Positions 23,501 to 34,800 of a stretch of DNA of 64,000 bases are shown here, piece after piece (position 1 is the stretch's first letter; the number at the start of each line of letters is the position of its first letter). Source of the stretch: Phalacrocorax aristotelis (Eukaryota > Chordata > Aves > Suliformes > Phalacrocoracidae); NCBI RefSeq assembly GCF_949628215.1, contig NC_134282.1, positions 5,603,223 through 5,667,222 of the forward strand. The letters are read 5' to 3'. The notes under the pieces are model-generated. The model had not been told where the DNA came from, made no database searches, and saw only the letters and a program-made list of their open reading frames with translations. Position numbers and translations under genes: made by a program.

Positions 23501-26500
23501 GTCCACCAGCTGTTTCCTTCATCTCACACACTCCCTGCCTCGCTTATTGATGCTGCTGAGCACCCATACCCTCATCAATGATTGCTTTATTTCATGGCCT
23601 GACCTCTGTGAGACTTCTTGAGGGTGTAAAGCAGCAGCCTGGTTCTACTCAATCTTCTGGAGAACTCCCACTAGATGGCACCGACTATCTGACATTCTCC
23701 TCCCCACCCCGCATATGAATTTCCTTTGCATTGCTCCAGGTCTTCTCTCTCTCTCTGCAGCATTTCCAAACACTGAGCTCATCGGTTTTAATAACAGCAA
23801 AAAACAAACAGCTCCTGGGATCTTTTTTCCTGTCCTTACAGTGCTGCACAGATCCAAGCCAAAAGACAAGCTATGCTTTTTCACAGACAAAAAGACGGAT
23901 TTCCAATGTCATTTCTACAGCTAGTTCAAGAACCTTACTGGTATAGCCATTAATTACTTCTTTCAGGACCGTCTTCTTACAACAAGTCCGTAGTGGTTCT
24001 TTATTTGCTTACACGTGCATGCATAATAAACCTAATCTCTGCAAGAACACCCGTTATCCCAGACAGACTGACGAGCTGGACAAACAGGGAAAGCTGTGAA
24101 GAAAACTGATGTGGCAGTGACTGAGAGCTGCAAGCAGTCATTTATCTCCTAGTAAATGGGAGGAGGGGGAGAGAGTCCTACACAAAACCTTTTGGGGGAA
24201 CTCAAACTGAAACTGAATCAGGCAAAACGTGGCTCAATGAGGTTTTGGTAGCAAACAAAAAATAGTAATTCTCTCAACAGGAAGTAGTCAGGAGTAATTC
24301 CTCACCCATAGGACTGAAGCAATTTTGGGTATCTCAGTCATAAAATAATCACAGTGCACAAAGAAGAAAGATTTAAAACAGCGTAAGAGCTGTACTTGTG
24401 TCAGTGAAATGGAGAAAAGCTTTGCAGACCTGGGGACAGGGATCATTACATCTGTTAAGGTGTCCAGTCATGTGCATTGAGCCATGGGAACACCAGGACC
24501 ACGTTAATCCTACAGCAGCTCACATGGTAAAGAAGAATTCCACTCAAATTTGTCAAGGTATTTGAGCTACCGGTAAGACAAATACTTGCACAAAAAGTAA
24601 ACACTAACCAAAAAAACAACCAAACCACACCCCACACCCCCAAAATGAAGTCCTAAAGACTAGGGAAAAAAATTGGGGAAATCGCAGGATTTTCTGAAAC
24701 ACAACGAATGATAGGGTTTTCACTTAAATTAAGGACTGCTTTTCTTTAGCAAGAGCTCCGTGACTTCCCAGATAGCCTTTTACAAATTGAGGCCTAGGCA
24801 CTGCAAACAAGTACGTATGTGTTTAAATGCAACCACTCCTACCAAGTTCAACAGTGACACCTGAAACACAAGATGTTGCAAATCTTTCAGGAGAAGACCT
24901 TACGATTTTTCTGACAGGTCTTTCTCCAATTCAGCTGTTTTCTCCACTCCTCTCTACTCTTCTATGTTCCCAAATAAACCTGTAAAATTCCTTGGACTGG
25001 AACTAATTTTATTTTGTAATGTAACAGTAAAGCACTTCCAAGACTAACAATGAGGACAGATAGTCATGCTTTGTGAGAGAAGGTTGCACACATTTTCCTG
25101 GTGTATAAGAGCAGCATAAAAGCTAGAAGTAAATAACTAAAATTAAAATAAAATTACAATCCAGGGATAACCCTGTAACTGGAAAAACAGTTTCTGTTTG
25201 AGTCTGGCAAGCCATGATAATATCACTAATGGAGATGGCAGCCCCACGAAGACAAAAATGATTGTCAGTATGGCTGTTAAATTCCTGAGTTCATTTGAAT
25301 CTCGTTTAAAGTTCTTTATCTACATTTCTTCAGATTTTATACATAAATTCCTGAGTGCTTGTTTTCTCTCCTCAAATTAACTTTACAAAGTAAATGGTTC
25401 TTTCCAGATTCTGCTTAAAAGTCTCTACTTCAGATCCCTAAAAATCACAGAGATATCACAGATGTAAGTATCAATGAAATGTACACTAGCTCATCAGTCA
25501 CTGCCTTATCTTACGGTGCAATGATAATGGAAACAATCGTGGAGATGAAATTTCTCTTTCCTGGAGGGCCAGACAGTTTTACAGCTGTAGGATATCAGAC
25601 CCTGGCTTTTATTCAGGTGCTGGAAAACAAAAAGACTGTGAAAAAATAGACAAGTCCGACAAGACTGGAAAAAGCTGGGGATGGAACAATTCAAAATTCA
25701 CTGACCTATTTACTTCTCCATCTGCCATGGCCTCCAGTCTGGACAGCCCAATGGGAAATGCACCAGGAAAATGTAATCACTGGGGATTATTCTATGTATC
25801 CGTAAAAACGTCTGCAGTCAGCGCTCCCAAGTTCAACATTTTCCTCTAACTCATAAAATATGGAATGCAACTGCTATCTTTTGAAATGGCAAAATGAGGA
25901 AACCCACTTCCCTCTGAGAATATTTCAGCTAGGACACAGGATTCCCCAACACTCTGCTGCGCAGAAAAAACACCAGGCTCCTGTGCCTGAAGTGGTCTCT
26001 TTGTATTTGCACGGTGCTCCTCCAGGAGTTGGATTTTTTCCCTTTTCCCACCTCACTGGGGGCACAGCCCCATGTCTTTTACATGTAGTTGCTCATACTA
26101 CAAAACACATCCACCTGCACGGGGCAGGCTGAGCATTACTGTCGTTTGCATTTCACTTAGTGGTTCAGATTGATCTGTAGTATAAACAAAACACACAGAA
26201 ACAAAACACACACAGATCCCTGTCTTCGAGCACTTCTGTTCTACGCAAATAACATGCTGTTAGGTGAGTGCCTAAGGGCTCTAAGAGCCAGCCCCTTAAT
26301 TGTACGAGTATTCATATTATCACTAGCACTCAAACATTTTTATTCTTCTGGTTTTTGTAAAACATGAGCCCTGAGGAACACAGAGGCTTCCAAATGAAAG
26401 TTTCTTATAAGGTGGATCATCTGACCATTGTTTAAAGTTAATTCATTTTTTAACACGGTATTTAAATGATTTGGGATCCTAGTACTGGTTTTAAATGTTT

Positions 26501-26934
26501 ACTACCTGTTTGTATGGTAGCTGTCACGTTAAGAACTATGGAGCATGTAACGCTATGAGGACTTTTTTTCTGGGGATTGCAGCAAAGGCTGCAGTCAAAT
26601 TCCAGTGTTTCTTAGGAGCTGTTCTGCCTTGAGAGGCAACTAATAGCTCCGACACAGGATACACTGGAGTACTGGCCCTTGAAGTTCATCTGTGGTGACT
26701 GTATGGCAATGATGTAAAGTCATATATGGCAATTCCAAGTGCACCCCATCTGTGTCACACGTAGAGTGAATTTGTAGTTCCGGGCATACATAGTTCCATT
26801 ACTTCCTCATACTATTAAAAGAACTGTACTTTTTAATGCATCTGCTTGCCTGCATTAATGATTTACAAAGGATAATGTTTTGGAGTCAGTAAAATGACAC
26901 GACTGTTTAAGCCAGGAAGCACCAGAAACAAAGT
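17526..26934. other. Intergenic DNA, no supported gene
   Basis: About 9.4 kb of AT-rich sequence lies between the two minus-strand CR1 copies. Open frames reach at most 124 codons (minus strand 21799-22173), with no recognisable domain or consistent codon bias. A short CT run occurs near 23743-23757. I found no RNA gene, transposon end or CpG island. Confidence 0.55.
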
Positions 26935-27203
26935 CATAGAATCACAGAATAATTAAGGTTGGAAAAGACCTCTAGGATCATCAAGTCCAACCATCAACCC
27001 AACACCCCCAGGCCTCCTAAACCACGTCCCCAAGTGCCACGTCTACACGTTTTTTGAACCCCTCCAGGGATGGTGACTCCCCCACCTCTCTGAGCAGCCT
27101 GTGCCAGTGCCTGACCACTCTATCATTGAAGACATTTTTCATAATATCCAACCTAAACCTCCCCTGAAGCAAATTGAGGCCATTTCCTCTCATCCTAACA
27201 GAG
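26935..27203 (-). mobile_element. CR1 LINE, 5'-truncated copy
   Basis: The same diagnostic 3' end in reverse complement (CATAGAATCACAGAATAATT, then AAGGTTGGAAAAGACC) starts at 26935. It is followed by about 270 bp closely matching the copy at 17211, including the end of the ORF2 frame (FRLDIMKNVF, HWHRLLREV on the minus strand). Similarity stops near 27203 after the CATTTCCTCTCATCCTA segment. It is dead and in the same orientation as the first copy. Confidence 0.92.
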
Positions 27204-28479
27204 ATATTCAAAGTCAGACCGTAGCCTCCTTGCTCATCTCCACTAGTAACCACATTTTCGCATCTCAGTATGGAATGATGTTTAAAGTATTCTCTTTACC
27301 TACGCAGAATTTTCTTACCAGTCCTACCATGAATGCTGAGTCATTCAGAAAAGTGTATCTTTATATGCATCCATGAGGTGGAAGGCAGCCATCATCTACT
27401 GTTCTACAGCCAGAACCGGGGCACCAGAAAACAAATATCCAAGCTGCGTTAACTTTGAGTGTCCAGCTTGGGACACCTTATGCCTGTTTTTTATTTTTCA
27501 GAATATTAAGTAGCGTAGAACTTTCTATGTTAAAACACAGCCCTCCTTGTCCTCACCTCAAATTAGGACACCAGCAAACAGAGTTCAACTGATTACTTCA
27601 GCTGGACACTCAGGGAGACGCAACTGATAGGTCAGCTATAAAAAGCCTGACTTCCCCTAATGTCACAAACCATGACCTCAGGCAAGGATAAATTCAGTTT
27701 TCCCAGGGAGCATTCACCTCTTCAAGCCCAACTTTTCTATTCCTTCAGTTCCTGACCACTAATAAATGACACCGAGTGTTAAAACAATCTTTGTACGCAT
27801 TAGTAAGCTTCAGTCGCTGGACAGAAAGGTCATTCTTGCCTAAACATCTGCAGTTGGAATGTACTTTGTAGCTGGAGAGGTAATAACATATGCCTTGCCA
27901 GTACATTCCTTAGCTTCTGGCAACCAAATGAATGGGCTGTGACTTGTATGGGACAACCTTCACTGTACATTTCCATCACTTTGGATCCCTGATCCATTGA
28001 TTGGTAGGATTAAAAAAAAAAATAAAAGACCTGTTGCCTGATCTATTTAACTGCTCTGTTTACTGGATCATTCTGGAAAAACTCAGAAGCTGTTCAGTGA
28101 TAAATTTTATTAAAAACTGGTATCCCTAGCTACAAAACAATCAGGGAATCAGGCTTAGTAAAACTGACAGTGAAAAAAAATGAAAGAAAATACAAGAGAA
28201 TTACATTAAGAGGAGGAAAACAAAGGAAACAAAAAGCTATGTAGTTCTGTCATGTCCAGACTTAATGAGGACTGGCTTCCCACATATTGTGGTGGATGGT
28301 GAGAACCCGTGTCCCAAAGAAATGGGGTATTTCTAACATCCCTCCCCTGAACAGGTTCTCTGTTATCCAACTGAGTCTGAGAACGTGTAGCCCTTCCTTC
28401 TCTTAGGGAGCTTATGAGGTTATACCTTATATATCTCTCCTTTAATTTCTCCAAACTTACAGGAACTCCATTTTGCTCA
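27204..28479. other. Intergenic DNA, no supported gene
   Basis: This is unique-looking sequence with only short frames on either strand (at most about 90 codons). A short A-rich run lies at 28010-28024. Nothing here supports a gene. Confidence 0.5.
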
Positions 28480-29230
28480 ACATTTCTACAACCCGATTAA
28501 ATTTGTTTGAAATTGGTCAATGCGTTGGCCAACTGCTTGTACTTACAAGGCACAAACTGACAGACGGTTTGATTGCACAAGCCTCATTTGCTTAGGAAAT
28601 TAAGCTAAAGATGATAAATAGGTGTGTATAAATGCCAGCCCATGAATTCCCTGCCGCAGGCTCCGAGCATGCTTCCCATGGTATGACATGGCTCAGAAAG
28701 CACTTATGGCCCATCTTTTCTGATTATATCAGTAACTTATTCAGTGATTAGTCAAAGTAACATCACTCTCCTAGCAACTAATTTAATGCTTTTTAATATA
28801 TTACAGTCTGTTTTGGGTCCAAACCTTTCTGTTTTAGGATTTCCAATTCAAATTTGCCTAATAGCTTCACATAATAATCCCTTGCTCCCAATAAATTCCT
28901 AATTTTAACTCTAATTGGTTTGCTCATGAAGAATCACGATTTACATGAGCTGAAGGAGATATATCACTAGCTATTATTGAATATAAGTAATATTTGATTA
29001 AGCAAAAGGAGATACTAATTTGCTTTTTTCTCAGCATTTGTTAATGATATTGCCAATTTTTACAAGCAGATAAAGTACACTTACAACATAATCAATTAAA
29101 TGTATTTGGAATAGGTATTCAATGATGATGTCAGTTCTGTGCCCTCTTAAATTTATGATGTCTATTCATCATAATGATAACCCGAAGCAACTACCATATT
29201 CAGATGAAGTTGCCAGTTAGCCAATTGCTC
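28480..29230. promoter_or_regulatory. Possible conserved non-coding element upstream of GOLIM4
   Basis: This is a long AT-rich block without open frames, simple repeats or transposon signatures. It is dense in TAAT/ATTA homeodomain-type cores, for example around 28860-29100, and in octamer-like and TGAT motifs. Texture of this kind is common in deeply conserved vertebrate enhancers. The call rests on composition only; I have no alignment. Confidence 0.2.
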
Positions 29231-30483
29231 GCCAGTGCAAAGTGATCAAAACTAAAGGCGTAGACTGGTTCATGAAAGTTACGTAAGCAACAAGCGGAAA
29301 CAGAAGTTAAATAATCTGAATAGCTGCAATACTGAAGGATAAATCACCTTCAGTGACTTCAAAGTCTCATTCTACTTAACTGAGCTCGGCCCGAGGAGCC
29401 TGGTAGTGCAAAATGCACAGGACATCTCTGAAGGAGTCTGGGAGAGGAAGGGGAGCGGGAGTTTGGGCGATACTAAGAAACGTACTGGGACTGCTCTAGG
29501 AAAGACATGGCTACTGTAAACCTGCATGAAGATAAGTCAATTTGAGACCCTCATGGTGTTGAACAAAAGCTTTTCTATGTAACTTCAAGAACTTCATGAA
29601 CTTCTTAAAGGCAAGGGAAAAGAATATGATTTTTTTTTAATTAAAGTATCACTATTTCAGAGTAATTACAATTTCTTCCTGGGTGTCTAACTCATAATTT
29701 TGAACACTCTGGTCCTCAAACAGAAAGCAAGGCATTCCGTTAACTTAAAAGACAACAAATACAAATTGGAAATACATTTTGTTAGCAGTCATACCAGCTT
29801 GTGGTACTGACTGCTATTAATTGCTTGTATATGTAGACTATTTGAATAACAAAATTTTAAGCCTCTTTGATGTAGTTTTTCTTTTAAGGCCAGAATAATG
29901 CCTGTGAAAACACAGATGAACAAGTTGGACGTATTTAGGAAAAATAACTTTGGAGTATGTCTTTGATTTTTTTGCTTATTATGACTTCTAGTTTAGCCTG
30001 AGTCTTGGCTGTTGGTTGGGTTTTTTTTTTCCTGTAATAATTTACCCTAGTAAAGAGAACTCTAGTTATACTAATTCTGAAATTACACTGATTAAGGATA
30101 AACGCCGTAAGACCTGTCTCACCTTTTTATGCACGATGGTGGCGTTTGGGAGCACAGCGTTAGCACAGGCATACTCTGTGCTTGAACTAGGATTCACCAG
30201 CGCCCTGCGCGTGGCTCTTGGAGCAGGAAAGGGCAAAGGGCAGGCGAGGCCATGATGGACAGCACTGCTCGGGTGCGGCTGCCACCCCGAAACAGAGCAC
30301 GGTCACTGACCTGTGAAAAAATAAATTAACCTGGTGAAGAGTGTAGGTTGATCAGGTGCTTGGTTATAAAAGCAGGATCTTTGGGGCTTTGCTGTATTGG
30401 TAGGACACACCTCAGCCCTCAGGAGCTGGGCGTCCTGCTGGCCCCCCTCAGGCCTGGTCTGGCTGCAGCTGCCTACCAACCGG
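29231..30483. other. Proximal intergenic flank of GOLIM4
   Basis: The sequence shifts gradually from AT-rich to GC-richer towards 30480. It contains no supported gene or interspersed repeat. The short frame at 30016-30255 has no recognisable product. Confidence 0.45.
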
Positions 30484-30792
30484 GCCTTGTCCCTTGTCAC
30501 CCCCATCCCTGTCCCTTGTCACCCCCTGTCACTGTGCCATCACCCCCGGGCCTTGTCCCCTGTGCCTGTCCCGTCACCCCTTGGCCCTGTCCCTTGTCAC
30601 CCCGTGGCCTTGTCACCTGTCATCCCCTGACCCTGTCCCCTGTCCCCCGTCCCTGTCCCCTGTCACTCCTTGGCCTTGTCCCCTGTCCCCCTTCCCTGTC
30701 CCCTGTCCCCCCGTCCCCTGTCACTCCCTGACCCTGTCCTGTCACCCCTTGGCCTTGTCCCCTGTCCCCCCCGACCCTGTCCCCTGCCCCCC
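30484..30792. repeat. C-rich minisatellite (CCTGTCCC / TTGTCACCCC units)
   Basis: About 310 bp is made of imperfect tandem units built from CCCTGTCCC, CTTGTCACCCC and CTTGGCCTTGTCCCC modules, roughly 10-27 bp each. One strand is almost free of A and the other correspondingly G-rich. It lies directly upstream of the GOLIM4 CpG island. Pro/Leu/Cys/Ser-rich open frames across it arise from the repeat and are not genes. Confidence 0.85.
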
Positions 30793-31398
30793 CCGCCATC
30801 GCGGCTGTGCCAGGCGGCTGCCACACGCCTCGTCCCACCCGGTGCCACACCGCCCCGCTGCCCCCTCAGGCAGGAGGCTCCCGCCGCCCCGGGCCGGGCG
30901 TGAGGAGAGGGGCGGGCGGCGGGAAGCGGAGCCCCCGGCGGGCCGGACGGACGCGGCGGGCACCCAATGCGCTCAGGCGCTGCCGCCCCGAAGGGAGGGG
31001 AGAGGCGCCGCGGTTGGGCCCAATGAGGCCGCGCCCGGAGCGGGACTTCCTTCGGGGATCCCGCGGCGGGGAGCGGCGGCGGAGCGGGGCTGACACGTAA
31101 GTGCGGTGGCCGGGGGAAGTTTGCCTTTGTCCCTCTCAGGTGGCAGCGGCGGCGGAGCCACCGGCCGGGCGGGTCCCCGCGGCGGGGCCGGGCTGAAGGC
31201 GAGCAGGGAGCCGCCCCCGCTGCCCGCAGCCCCTCTCCCGCAGGCCGCACGCCGCTGCTCGCCCCTGCCGCGGGGACCCCAGGGGGCCGGGGCCGTCAGC
31301 CGGGGGCCTCCCGCCGCCGAGGGTCGGGCAGCGGCGGGCAGCCTCCTCCCGCCGCCGAGGGCCGGGCAGCGGCGGGCAGCCTCCCCCCGGCCCGCAGC

Positions 31399-31515
31399 AT
31401 GCGGCCGGGGCGCCCGCCCGGCGCCGCGCAGAGTCCCGCCGGCTCCGCTCCGAGCCGCAGGGCCCGCTCGCTGGGAGAAGCCGCCCGGACCGTGGCGGCG
31501 GTGCCCAGGGGCTGA
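31399..31515 (+). other. Upstream ORF 1 in the GOLIM4 leader (38 codons)
   Basis: An ATG at 31399 opens 38 codons rich in Arg, Ala, Gly and Pro and stops at TGA 31513-31515, about 190 nt before the GOLIM4 start. It would sit in the mRNA only if transcription starts upstream of 31399. Such frames can dampen translation of the main frame. No conservation is asserted. Confidence 0.35.
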
Positions 31516-31529
31516 GGCGCTCGGCCGGC

Positions 31530-31598
31530 CCCTCCGTCCCTCCCTCCCTCTCCCTCCGTCCCTCCCTCCTCCTCCTCCTCCTCCTTCTCCTCCTCCCG
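31530..31598. repeat. Pyrimidine-rich (CCT/TCC)n tract in the 5' leader
   Basis: A nearly pure C/T tract includes tandem TCC triplets (about 31563-31586) and CCCTC repeats. It lies within the predicted 5' UTR. Such tracts are prone to length variation, and some act as promoter elements. Confidence 0.75.
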
Positions 31599-31618
31599 GC
31601 GCGGGCCCGGGGCCTCCG

Positions 31619-31663
31619 ATGTCGCCGCCTCGTCGTCCGCCGCCTCCAGCCGCCCGCCGCTAA
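31619..31663 (+). other. Upstream ORF 2 in the GOLIM4 leader (14 codons)
   Basis: An ATG at 31619 with G at -1 and T at +4 opens a 14-residue Pro/Arg-rich peptide and stops at TAA 31661-31663, 40 nt upstream of the GOLIM4 ATG. It is short and does not overlap the main frame, so reinitiation at GOLIM4 is feasible. Confidence 0.4.
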
Positions 31664-31703
31664 GCCGTGAGGGGCGGGGGGCCCTCGGGACCCCGCCGGG
31701 GAC

Positions 31704-31890
31704 ATGGGCAACGGGATGTGCTCCCGAAAACAGAAGCGGATTTTCCAAACCCTCCTGCTCCTGACTGTGGTGTTCGGCTTCCTCTACGGGGCGATGCTCT
31801 ACTACGAGCTGCAGGGCCAGCTGAGGAAGGCTGAGGCCACGGCGCTCAAGTACCAGCAGCACCAAGAGTCTCTCTCAGCTCAGTTACAAG
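31704..31890 (+). CDS. GOLIM4: GOLIM4 coding exon 1 (residues 1-62, plus first base of 63)
   Basis: It encodes the cytosolic tail MGNGMCSRKQKR, the hydrophobic signal-anchor (about I13-Y33) and the start of the lumenal stem. The donor is GTACTT at 31891, with exit phase 1. The near-identity of this segment to mammalian GOLIM4 is the strongest single identifier of the gene. The ATG sits in a GACATGG context, a good Kozak match. Confidence 0.98.
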
Positions 31891-34800
31891 GTACTTACCT
31901 CCTGCCACCCCTTCCTAAGGCTTGCAGAACACCCTCCTCCTCCTCCTCCTCTGGGGAAGCCTGGGCTCCAGCTGCCCAACCTCTCACAAAGTTTTGCTCC
32001 TTATGTGCTGCTTCCCCTTCTCTCCCTCCAGCCCGTGGGGTTTTGCTGTCTAACCGTGGGTAGGATCCTAGCCCTGCTGAGGTCTGCCCGAGTTTTAGTC
32101 ACGGACTCCAAGAGAGCTCTAATTCCCCCTCGCTCCCACACATTTTATAGTGTTACTCTTATTCCCAAAGGACTGCACATCACTTTGCAGTTCCTGGTAT
32201 AAACGGAAAAGGCAGGCATACTGTTCTGGAACTTTTGCGTGCCACTGTGTTGTCTTAGCAATATTAATTTTATGCTGTTGAGAGGACATTCAGCTGCAAA
32301 AATGCAAGGCTGCAGTTCCTGGGCAGCATAAAGCTTAAATAGCTCCAGGAGGGAGAGGAGTATTCTAATAGAGCATTTTTTAAAAAGAGTAATTTGAAAG
32401 TAAAATTCAGCCGAGTTATTTGGATAAAGCTATTCTGTTACTTCTGGAATAACTTTGAATTTCTTGGCTCAAAGCTGCTGCATAAATACAAATCCTTGTG
32501 TATCTTCGTTTAAGGATGCACCAAATGTGGGCGTCCTGTACTTGAAGATGAAAAGATGCTGATGTCTGACATCTGCTTGTCCAGAAATTAGATGCAAAAC
32601 AGCAGATAGATAGGTGAAGCATCAGTGCTCTAGGAAGTGCAAGACCTCAGCACCTCTCCAATTGTGAAGTGCAAGATTGGGTTGGCATAAGCAAAGTCAG
32701 AGCCAACTTTCAGAACTCCTCAGGGTTTTATTTCTCAAAACTGTGTAAAACAGGAATAAGAGTGGTCTGCTTTAGCAGCTGTAACAGTATTTAACTTCAG
32801 GGTGATCTTCAACCATACTTTTTACGGTGGAAGCATACATAAACGCACGCCTGGAAGCATATGGCTTTTATGCAGAGAGCGCAGAATTGGGCTTATGCTG
32901 TTAGATTCTTATAGTGATTTGTTACTTGAACAGGTTTGGCTACAATCTGAGGCCATCGTTACTTAGTATTTAAATTTCAGGCCATTTTCAGGTAATGCCG
33001 TGGAAAAAATTGACAGAAACCTTTATTTTAGTCAAGAAATGTTTGCAAGTGTTTGGCTGGGAGATGGGTATGTGGCAGATGGCTAAAGGGCTACTTTTGC
33101 TAGTCTGTATATTTGCCAACAGTATTTGAAGAGGACACAGGAACATCTTGTTCTCAAGCTAAAATTCAACAAGTTAGCTTTTTCTGTTGCTCTGGCTATA
33201 CCAAAGAGAAGCATGCAACAAACTTTATCCTAACACAGAGGAGAGATTCTTTTGATCCGATATATTGAGTCTGGACTGTTAATTTAAACTTTCAATGGTG
33301 AAACGTTATTTTGAGTAGCCATCATCCAAGCAAGTTCCTGGAAGCAGCAGGCGACTAGTTAGGTGATAAATGCAGTGACAATGCTGCATTTTATAGAAGC
33401 GTTTTCTTGCTTGTTTCAGTGTATCAATGACAAATGTAAAATAATGGACGAGACTCTGAAAACAATAATACCTTTGATTATCAATGCAATAAATTCACAT
33501 GGCTGAGGGACCTGTGGCAATGTATCGAGCCTATTAAGCAGGAGATCTTATCTGTACCTAGTATGGTAGCAGTAAACCTTGTTTAAAAAAATTATGAGCA
33601 ATTAAGTCACAGAATACAAGGAAAATCATAATGTAACAATAAAATTGGTCTTTAAAATTTTCCTGTATTGTGGCAATAGCTAATACACCTAAAAGGATGA
33701 GGCTGAGAGCCCAGAGGTGTACTAAATGCAGCAGCAAGCATTAAATGCCTGATCTCCCACTAAGGCAAATGGAAGCTGTATGCCTGAGGACTTGGGCCTA
33801 GGGAGCTAGAAATAAAATTTTCTTCCCTATCTTTCCCTGTACATTTCATGACTCTTTCTGGGATGGTCCGCCCTGTGTATCACCTGGATTTTTGCAGCAG
33901 AAGTTTATTAACGAGGATAACATAGAGAATTCAGAACCTGTGCCTGTGCCCAGCTTACCCGGAGATACACAAGCACCATGCTAACTGGTGACAGACAACA
34001 CCAAAACCATTTTTGATCCTTTCCTGTTTAACTTTGATATAGGACAACAGGAAGGAATTTTCTTTAAACAGAGACTTTGAAACAACTTAAAGTGCTGACA
34101 GAAAACCCTGTGTTTGCAGGTGCAGTATCTGCACTTTGAACTTTTGATTTTAAATGGCCTGGATTTCAAATCAACAATGTGACTGTTGCCAAATGAAAAA
34201 AACTCTAAGAATATCTAGGCCACATCTCTTTGCTGTCCTTAACAACATGAGAGATAATTCTTTGGGTCTGTTCTTTTATGAGAACAACAAAATGTATTAC
34301 CACTAAAGCAGTGCAACTTATCTTTTCCATGCAGCATAATCAGTTTCTCTATAGATACTGGTCTAGAGATACTTCAGGCCCCGAAGTTATGATGAGAGCG
34401 CTCTGAAGTCTTTTAAACAGGAACGAGTTAAAGGGTAAGAGCACTGACACAGCATTGCCAGGAAGAAATGAGGGTGCTGTATCAACAGAGTTGGTTTCTT
34501 AGTGTTTACATATCTCTTCTGGGTGATTAAATAAGACTTTAAAGCTCATTACAAGCAGGAGAGAACTGAACCTTGGACTTTTACTTCCTGAACAAATATT
34601 TCATCAGTAGGCTGTTATTGTTCTAAACAAAACAAAACAAAAAGGCAGCTTTTAAAAGTTGTACTCTTGAGGGTCCTGAGGCTCTGTTGTGCTGGGCTGA
34701 CTGTGCTCCTGGAAGACCAACTGGATTGAAATGCTTGGATGACAGTGAAATATCACCTGTTTTCTGAATTTTGGTTGGGTTTTGTTGTGACTACTGGTGC

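Larger units (their letters stand above)
30790..31730 (+). promoter_or_regulatory. GOLIM4: GOLIM4 CpG island and promoter
   Basis: About 0.9 kb is strongly GC-rich and full of CpG, ending in coding exon 1. I see two CCAAT boxes (30963-30967 and 31020-31024), a GGGGCGGG Sp1-type site at 30909-30916, and an ETS-type ACTTCC at 31045-31050. There is no obvious TATA box. This is the usual build of a TATA-less housekeeping promoter. The transcription start is probably a broad zone at about 31030-31400; the exact site is inferred. Confidence 0.8.

Noticed and set aside
27017-27253. Minus-strand 78-codon frame as a gene
   Set aside because: Same CR1 ORF2 tail, in the second truncated copy.
1-30480. 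Exons of EGFEM1 or miR-551b, expected further along this flank by mammalian synteny
   Set aside because: I found no EGF-type Cys-rich exon on the minus strand and no match to the miR-551b mature sequence by eye. They probably lie outside the window.
30494-31093. 199-codon plus-strand and 195-codon minus-strand frames in the GC-rich region
   Set aside because: They cross the C-rich minisatellite and the CpG island, where stop codons are rare by composition. The content is low-complexity Pro/Arg/Gly.
31106-31663. 185-codon frame in the 5' leader
   Set aside because: It begins at GTG rather than ATG and reflects GC-rich composition. Only its internal ATG at 31619 is a plausible short uORF.
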